A DNA stretch of 11,248 nt. It comes from an uncultured Eubacterium sp. (lineage in GTDB: Bacteria; Bacillota; Clostridia; Lachnospirales; Lachnospiraceae). Both the position numbers and the translations under genes were made by a program. Below the pieces are notes generated by a model. It was given only the letters and a program-made list of their open reading frames with translations. It searched no databases and had not been told where the DNA came from. Below, one piece after another: positions 6,651-11,248 of this stretch; the stretch's first letter is position 1; each line of letters opens with the position of its first letter. Location: positions 1-11,248 of the forward strand of contig CAUCXT010000063.1 in the NCBI GenBank assembly GCA_958446835.1, read 5' to 3'.

Positions 6651-7742
6651 ATGATTTCAATATTATTGATGGTGGCAGCCACACTGCTTGTTATCTTCCT
6701 GTTATACCTAACCCTCACGGCACCGCAGGAGAATGTGATTGAAATAATCACCTCCAGGTCATGGTACTACAATTTTCTGAGCCAGGATATAGCGGAAAAG
6801 AAGGAGAGCTGCATATCAGAGCACCGGAAATATCACAGACAGTCCGATAAGAAGGCAGCCTCAAAGGTCAAAGCATTCGAAAAACAGCAGGCTGAATACG
6901 AAAAGCTGTCAAGCGGCTACTCAAGCGGAAAGAAACTGTCGATTGCAGATTTGCTTGTGCTCGCAGGCTATGGCTTTATCAGCATGTTCAAGCTGCAGAT
7001 GGGCAGCGGCTTTTTTAAGAGCATAATAACATCCTGTGAGCAGTCCGGCTTCAGGCTTCTTGACAAGGAACAGAAGACCGGCGAAAAGAGAAATGCCATG
7101 ATATACGCCACATACATGTATGCCACACTCATTGCCTACAGTCTGTGCGGAATAATTCTGGCGCTGCTCGTCTCCGGCATTATGCTCGCGATGGGCATGA
7201 CAGGCATGATGTGTCTCATTGCCCCTGTTGTGTGCTTTGTGATAATGCTTGTTCTCGCGTATGTACCACTTGACACAGTCCGGAATAAAGCGGCTATCAG
7301 AAAGGAGGCTATCGACATGGAGATAGCCGATGCGGTGTCAAAGCTCACGCTTCTGGTCATCGCCGGAATGAACATCAACAAGGCGCTTATCGAAGTAGCC
7401 AACGGCGGTGACGGCGTAATCTACCGCGAACTCAGGCAGACCTTAGCCGAAACCGGGCAGGGCGTATCGTTTGAAACCGCCTTCATGCACATGCAGTCAA
7501 GATGCAGCAACAGATATCTTGACAGACTTATAAGTATCATAACCAAGAGCTATACCTCCGGAAATATGGGGTTAGCCTCCGATTTAAAATCAATCAATGA
7601 TGACTGCTGGCTTGAAAAAAAGCATATAGCAAGACGAAAGGGTGAAGCCGTCGCCAATAAATTATTCGTTCCGACAATGATCATGTTCGTCGGAATACTT
7701 GTCATAATTATTATTCCTGTACTCTCCGGATTCAATTTCTAG
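6651..7742 (+). CDS. tadC: TadC-like inner-membrane platform protein
   Basis: This 363-residue second member of the T2SSF family pairs with TadB. One membrane segment at residues 3-22 is followed by a charged, lysine/glutamate-rich cytoplasmic stretch (about 45-95, probably helical). Two membrane segments (about 153-180 and 183-206), the conserved F domain (about 224-335, with MEIADAVSKLTLLVIAGMNI and the GNMGLASDL region) and a last segment (338-360) complete it. The start has GGAGGA overlapping the tadB stop. A 66-base gap separates it from the pilin gene, wider than the preceding junctions, and allows separate control of the pilin. Confidence 0.92.
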   Translation: MISILLMVAATLLVIFLLYLTLTAPQENVIEIITSRSWYYNFLSQDIAEKKESCISEHRKYHRQSDKKAASKVKAFEKQQAEYEKLSSGYSSGKKLSIADLLVLAGYGFISMFKLQMGSGFFKSIITSCEQSGFRLLDKEQKTGEKRNAMIYATYMYATLIAYSLCGIILALLVSGIMLAMGMTGMMCLIAPVVCFVIMLVLAYVPLDTVRNKAAIRKEAIDMEIADAVSKLTLLVIAGMNINKALIEVANGGDGVIYRELRQTLAETGQGVSFETAFMHMQSRCSNRYLDRLISIITKSYTSGNMGLASDLKSINDDCWLEKKHIARRKGEAVANKLFVPTMIMFVGILVIIIIPVLSGFNF

Positions 7743-7769
7743 GGTTCAGGCTTTAATAATAAATTACAA

Positions 7770-7786
7770 TCAGCACATATAGCTGA
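7770..7786 (+). other. Small hairpin between tadC and the pilin gene
   Basis: TCAGC (7770-7774) pairs with GCTGA (7782-7786) across seven bases, just before the AGGAGGG of the pilin gene. It is short and has no U-run, so it is not a terminator. It could be an mRNA processing or stability element or chance. Confidence 0.25.
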
Positions 7787-7794
7787 GATAAAAA

Positions 7795-7801
7795 AGGAGG
7801 G
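7795..7801 (+). promoter_or_regulatory. Strong ribosome binding site of the pilin gene
   Basis: AGGAGGG stands seven bases before ATG 7809. A GTG at 7803 in the same frame begins only one base after it, which rules that codon out. The near-ideal site fits a highly translated structural protein. Confidence 0.8.
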
Positions 7802-7808
7802 CGTGCAC

Positions 7809-8051
7809 ATGTCATTAATTGACAATCTGTACATCAAAGCTACAACAAGATTAACCAAGTTCAAGGAAAATGTAGTTGATTTCTTTGAAAGCGACGACGG
7901 AGTATCCAACATTGTCGCTACAATCATTCTTGTGCTTATTGTTGTATTGCTTCTTGGTCTTTTATGGGGCTTCCTGCAGGGATGGCTCGGCGATTTAATC
8001 GACAAGATTAAGAATGGCGGAAATGAAGTTGAGACTTCCGGAAGCTGGTAA
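7809..8051 (+). CDS. flp: Flp1-like type IVb pilin (probable major pilin)
   Basis: This is an 80-residue protein with a polar N-terminus of about 31 residues, a single long hydrophobic helix (about 35-56) and a short amphipathic tail. It matches the Flp1_like (Firmicutes Flp) pattern. The probable prepilin peptidase site is SDDG31|V32, leaving a mature protein of 49 residues, normal for Flp pilins. Unlike classical Flp proteins (G|xxxxEY), the residues at +5 and +6 are Val and Ala, so the usual Glu+5 is absent. The GVSNIVATIIL core looks more like archaeal pilin N-termini (GVSPVIATIL type). The position between tadC and tadE supports a pilin role. The cleavage site is inference; processing cannot be seen in the DNA. 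Confidence 0.82.
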   Translation: MSLIDNLYIKATTRLTKFKENVVDFFESDDGVSNIVATIILVLIVVLLLGLLWGFLQGWLGDLIDKIKNGGNEVETSGSW

Positions 8052-8082
8052 TGATTTAATCTAAAGATGACTTGAGGGAAGA

Positions 8083-8751
8083 ATGATGATGAAAGCATTA
8101 AAGGATCAAAAAGGTGATGTAGTGGTGGAGGCAGCAGTTATATTTCCCGCCGCTATATTGATGGTAATAATCTTGCTGTATCTGTCAATTATTCTTTTCC
8201 AGAAAGCGAATCTTCAGGCAGGTCTTGAAACGGCACTTACCTACTATAAGTCCACTGTGACGGATATGTATGTAAGTGCCCAGAAAGCTGCTGTCTATGA
8301 AGCAAAAGATGGAACAACATCCGCTGATGGAAATATATACAATGCAGCTTCCCCGATTAATCCCTATGAGGAATTATTCGGCAATGTCCACAAACTGAAT
8401 CAGAAGGATTTTACAGACTTTTTTAACAGCGTTGCCGGAAATATGCTGTTCTCCGGCGAAGTTGAAATTACATTCAAATACAAAAATTATGTCATTTACA
8501 AAGAATTGGAGGCAAGTGCCGTACAGACGATACAGCTTCCGATTGATTTTTCGTTTATTGGTCTGGACAATAAGTATACCATCACGGCGGACGCAAAAAT
8601 AGCTGTAAGCGACCATGATGATATGATTAGAAATACAGATTACGCAGTTGCTCTCTTGAAAAAAACAAAGCTTGGTGAAGCTGCTTCTAATATTGCAGAC
8701 AAGGTCAAGGAGCTGTATGAAAAATTTACCAAGCTTCTGGCAAGCAAGTAA
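8083..8751 (+). CDS. tadE: TadE-like pseudopilin
   Basis: This is a 222-residue protein. A short basic leader (MMMKALKDQKG) precedes a canonical type IV prepilin site G11|D12-VVVEA with Glu16 at +5. A membrane helix (about 17-38) and an exported domain of about 180 residues follow. The EAAVIFPAAI stretch is the TadE signature. Pseudopilins of this type are cleaved by the same peptidase as Flp and are needed for pilus biogenesis. Three consecutive ATG codons (8083, 8086, 8089) follow GAGGG at 8074-8078. The middle one has the best spacing, so the true start may be one codon later. The C-terminal domain ends in a lysine-rich helix (KVKELYEKFTKLLASK). AGGAGG for the next gene begins at the last base of the stop codon. 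Confidence 0.88.
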   Translation: MMMKALKDQKGDVVVEAAVIFPAAILMVIILLYLSIILFQKANLQAGLETALTYYKSTVTDMYVSAQKAAVYEAKDGTTSADGNIYNAASPINPYEELFGNVHKLNQKDFTDFFNSVAGNMLFSGEVEITFKYKNYVIYKELEASAVQTIQLPIDFSFIGLDNKYTITADAKIAVSDHDDMIRNTDYAVALLKKTKLGEAASNIADKVKELYEKFTKLLASK

Positions 8752-8766
8752 GGAGGCATAGCAGAT

Positions 8767-11248
8767 ATGAGCTTTTTTTACAAAAACAGGGGAGTGATAA
8801 CCGTGTTTGTCACACTGATTATGGTGCCTATTGTGGTATTTACCGGAACCATGGTCGATCTGGCAAGACTTAAGCTGTACAGTTCCCTTGCCGTTGTCAC
8901 CGCCGACGGCTACGGTGAAGCCGTGCTCAGCGAATATGACAATGTCTTAAAAGAGATGTACGGTCTGTTCTCAGTCACACAGTCTGAGGATGGCAAAAAG
9001 ACGATTGAAAAATATGCAAAACAGGCGGCATATGCCTTCAACCCCAACGGCGATGACAGTAAATTATCTGGTTTTATGCCCTATAAGAATGCCACTGTCA
9101 AGGTAAGCCATTCCGCCGTCGAAGGTGCAACACTAAGTAACCCCAACGTGCTGTTGTCGCAGATAAGTGCATTTATGAAATTCCGTGCGGCGCAGGAGCT
9201 GCTCTCGGGCGACAACCCGATTTTCGAAGCAATCGAACAGATATCCGGCTCATCCGACGATATGAATGCGGTAAGCCAGTATAACAAGCTCGCAAAAGAG
9301 CTTTCCGAATCATTAGACTGCATATCGGATTACTATAAGACCTTACAAAAGCTCAAAGCGTATCCGGATTATATTGAAACTTTATCCGGGCGTGTCACCG
9401 CATACAACAACGCGTTAAAAGGTGAATTTAAGGGTGACAATTACAAGAAATTCTACAATTATCTTCAAAACAAGTCGGCAATTGATGCCGCTGTTGCCAA
9501 GAAAAGCAACGGCAAGGAGGAGCTCACTGAGCAGGAAAAAGGTCTGTGCAATGATGATTTCGATGAGAACGCATACCGCAGGGATACCCTCGGAAAGCTC
9601 TCCAATCAATATTCGTATCCTGTAAGGGAAAGAGAGCTCACAGGGATTAATGTCACCTTTTCGACTGTGCAGAGCCTGTACGATAAGCTCTTTTCAAATG
9701 CCGGAAAGTTAGAGGCACAGCTTGATGAACTTAAGGCAAAGGTCGATGAACTTAATTCTGAGCTGGATAAGTGCAGTGATGACCTGAAACAGTCTATGAA
9801 AAGTGAGATTGCGGACGTGGAGAAAATCCTTGATTACAAGGGAAAGTTCATCTATGTTGCACAGCAGTTAGAAAAGCATGACATTATTAAGCTGAACAAG
9901 GACAACAGCTCCAATATGGACGCCTGCGAAAATAAGCTTGACAACAGCACCAATGGTTTATATGTGCAGTTGTACAATGCAAGCCTCAAGCCGGACGCCC
10001 AATGGAGCGATGTCAATACAGACTTTTCATGGTGGGATTTCTATACTGAGGACACCGACGCGCACACCCTCTATGACAGTCTCGACAAGATATGCTCCAC
10101 AACAAGCGGCGCCGCAGGTGACAAAAATGCCGCAGACAAGAAGAAAAAGGCGGCAGCCGACAAGGAATCGGAAGCCGTCGCCAAAATGGAGGATGACTCC
10201 GATGAGAAAGGAAAAAGAGACATCCCGGACGATATCGCCAAGCAGCTCGAAACCGACAGCTCAAAATATTCCGTTCCGGGAGTTATCGATTATTTCAATA
10301 ATTCGTCCGCCTTTAAAGCATTGGGAAGTATCGGCACACAGACGCTTGATAAGCTTTTACTTATAACCTACGATTTCGGAATGTTCTCAAGCCGTGTCAC
10401 GAATGTAAAGACGGAGGATAACAGTAAAGAAGCCGCCATAGAAAATATTTCTGAGACTAATATTGAGACTAAAGAAACGGATAAGGAAGAGACTAATGAG
10501 AATACCGATGACACCAAAGAGTATGAGATGAGCCTCACAGGTATTCCGTTAAGCTCCGGCTACAACTATCTCTATGGTGCCGAACTTGAATACCTGTATT
10601 CCGGAAAGACAAGCTCCGCAGATAATCTCAAGTCCGTCCGCAACATGATATGTGCAGTGAGAATGGCACTCAATTACATATCAACCTACACAATCAAGGA
10701 GCTAAACACCACGATAACCAATGTATCCAATTCAGCAGCAGAGGCTGTGGCTGCAACCGGTGTAGGTGCACCATTTGCTCCGATTGTGAAGGTGGCAGTG
10801 AGCGGTGCCTTAAGAGCTGCCTTTGCCGGATGCGAAACCGCATTAGACTGGAAAATGTTAAAGGAAAGAAAAAAGGTTGTTGTCCAGAAAAAGAAGCTCT
10901 CACAGCTTAACTGTATCGATGAACTCACAGACTTAATCGGCGATATAGCTGAGGACAACAATAATAGCGGTGATAATGCCCTCAGCGGCGATGACGATAA
11001 AGCGCTCAGTCTCAGCTATGAGGAATATGTGTGGGTAATGCTTCTTCTCATGGTTGATTCTGATAATCTCACTAAGAGAACAGGAAACCTTATAACACTC
11101 AATGTAAACTACGCACAGACCGATGACGAATTGACAAAGCTGGATTTCAAGCTGTCCGACACCGTGACCGCCGTAAAAGCTACATGCAGCATTAAGGACA
11201 AATTCGTCATAGCGCCAAAGGGCTTCATGCAAATGTTTCTTAAGGATA
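8767..11248 (+). CDS. TadG-like DUF5702 protein (3' end outside window)
   Basis: The frame is open from ATG 8767 (AGGAGG at 8751-8756) to the window edge, giving at least 827 residues. The N-terminus FYKNRGVITVFVTLIMVPIV continues as TGTMVDLARLK. It is a single TadG-type membrane anchor (about 9-30) followed by the conserved aspartate, and is typical of DUF5702 proteins found in clostridial tad loci. The remainder is probably outside the membrane. It holds a predicted coiled coil (about 315-370, LEAQLDELKAKVDELNSELD), an alanine/lysine-rich linker (about 450-495) and a Glu/Thr/Asn-rich linker (about 550-585). Near the visible end lies the DUF5702-type block SLSYEEYVWVMLLLMV. No von Willebrand A metal site was seen. 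A role as a minor, surface-exposed pilus component or anchor is inferred from position. Confidence 0.85.
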   Translation, partial: MSFFYKNRGVITVFVTLIMVPIVVFTGTMVDLARLKLYSSLAVVTADGYGEAVLSEYDNVLKEMYGLFSVTQSEDGKKTIEKYAKQAAYAFNPNGDDSKLSGFMPYKNATVKVSHSAVEGATLSNPNVLLSQISAFMKFRAAQELLSGDNPIFEAIEQISGSSDDMNAVSQYNKLAKELSESLDCISDYYKTLQKLKAYPDYIETLSGRVTAYNNALKGEFKGDNYKKFYNYLQNKSAIDAAVAKKSNGKEELTEQEKGLCNDDFDENAYRRDTLGKLSNQYSYPVRERELTGINVTFSTVQSLYDKLFSNAGKLEAQLDELKAKVDELNSELDKCSDDLKQSMKSEIADVEKILDYKGKFIYVAQQLEKHDIIKLNKDNSSNMDACENKLDNSTNGLYVQLYNASLKPDAQWSDVNTDFSWWDFYTEDTDAHTLYDSLDKICSTTSGAAGDKNAADKKKKAAADKESEAVAKMEDDSDEKGKRDIPDDIAKQLETDSSKYSVPGVIDYFNNSSAFKALGSIGTQTLDKLLLITYDFGMFSSRVTNVKTEDNSKEAAIENISETNIETKETDKEETNENTDDTKEYEMSLTGIPLSSGYNYLYGAELEYLYSGKTSSADNLKSVRNMICAVRMALNYISTYTIKELNTTITNVSNSAAEAVAATGVGAPFAPIVKVAVSGALRAAFAGCETALDWKMLKERKKVVVQKKKLSQLNCIDELTDLIGDIAEDNNNSGDNALSGDDDKALSLSYEEYVWVMLLLMVDSDNLTKRTGNLITLNVNYAQTDDELTKLDFKLSDTVTAVKATCSIKDKFVIAPKGFMQMFLKD

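Noticed and set aside
9938..10366. 142-residue plus-strand open frame in the DUF5702 region
   Set aside because: It lies in another frame of the long DUF5702 gene, and its Pro/Arg/Thr-rich composition comes from the low-complexity linker there.
1..11248. CRISPR arrays, tRNA or rRNA genes, insertion sequences, phage attachment sites
   Set aside because: Reading through the window showed no regularly spaced repeats, no tRNA-like cloverleaf, no transposase and no terminal inverted repeats. Nearly all bases are covered by coding genes.

Overview
The window carries the main part of a Gram-positive Tad (tight adherence, type IVb/Flp) pilus locus, preceded by two unrelated-looking genes and a small regulator. 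Protein features point to a Clostridia-class Firmicute, most likely Lachnospiraceae (Roseburia/Agathobacter/Lachnospira-like). These features are the Flp1-like pilin, the DUF5702-type TadG-like protein at the end of the cluster, strong AGGAGG ribosome sites, moderate GC, and no outer-membrane secretin or RcpA/RcpC genes in view. The family-level placement is inference from gene content; no search was run.

Layout. (1) Positions 1-1056: the 3' part of a membrane-anchored alpha/beta hydrolase gene whose start lies left of the window. (2) An AT-rich inverted repeat and a candidate promoter, then 1147-2958: a 603-residue AAA-type ATPase with a DUF6788-like N-terminus and a C-terminal PD-(D/E)XK nuclease-like motif. 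(3) A 17-bp bidirectional terminator at 2983-3024, facing a convergent small Xre-family regulator gene (3024-3356, minus strand). (4) A divergent control region (3369-3521) with a near-consensus promoter flanked by an 18-nt imperfect direct repeat. (5) From 3522 to the right edge, an uninterrupted plus-strand operon: tadZ, tadA, tadB, tadC, a Flp1-like pilin gene, tadE, and a long TadG-like DUF5702 gene cut by the window end.

How it fits together. TadA is the hexameric motor ATPase. TadB and TadC are the paired inner-membrane platform proteins. TadZ is the ParA/MinD-like localisation factor. The Flp1-like protein is the expected major pilin, TadE a pseudopilin, and the DUF5702 protein probably a membrane-tethered cell-surface partner. 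A prepilin peptidase (TadV/CpaA) is required but not present here, so it must lie downstream or elsewhere. The Xre protein is divergent from tadZ and sits beside repeated sites that overlap the predicted tad promoter, so it is the obvious candidate regulator of piliation.

The pilus operon itself is a recognisable system. The less explained parts are the control region, the non-canonical pilin cleavage region lacking Glu+5, the altered TadZ P-loop, the large DUF5702 protein, and the three-part ATPase next door.
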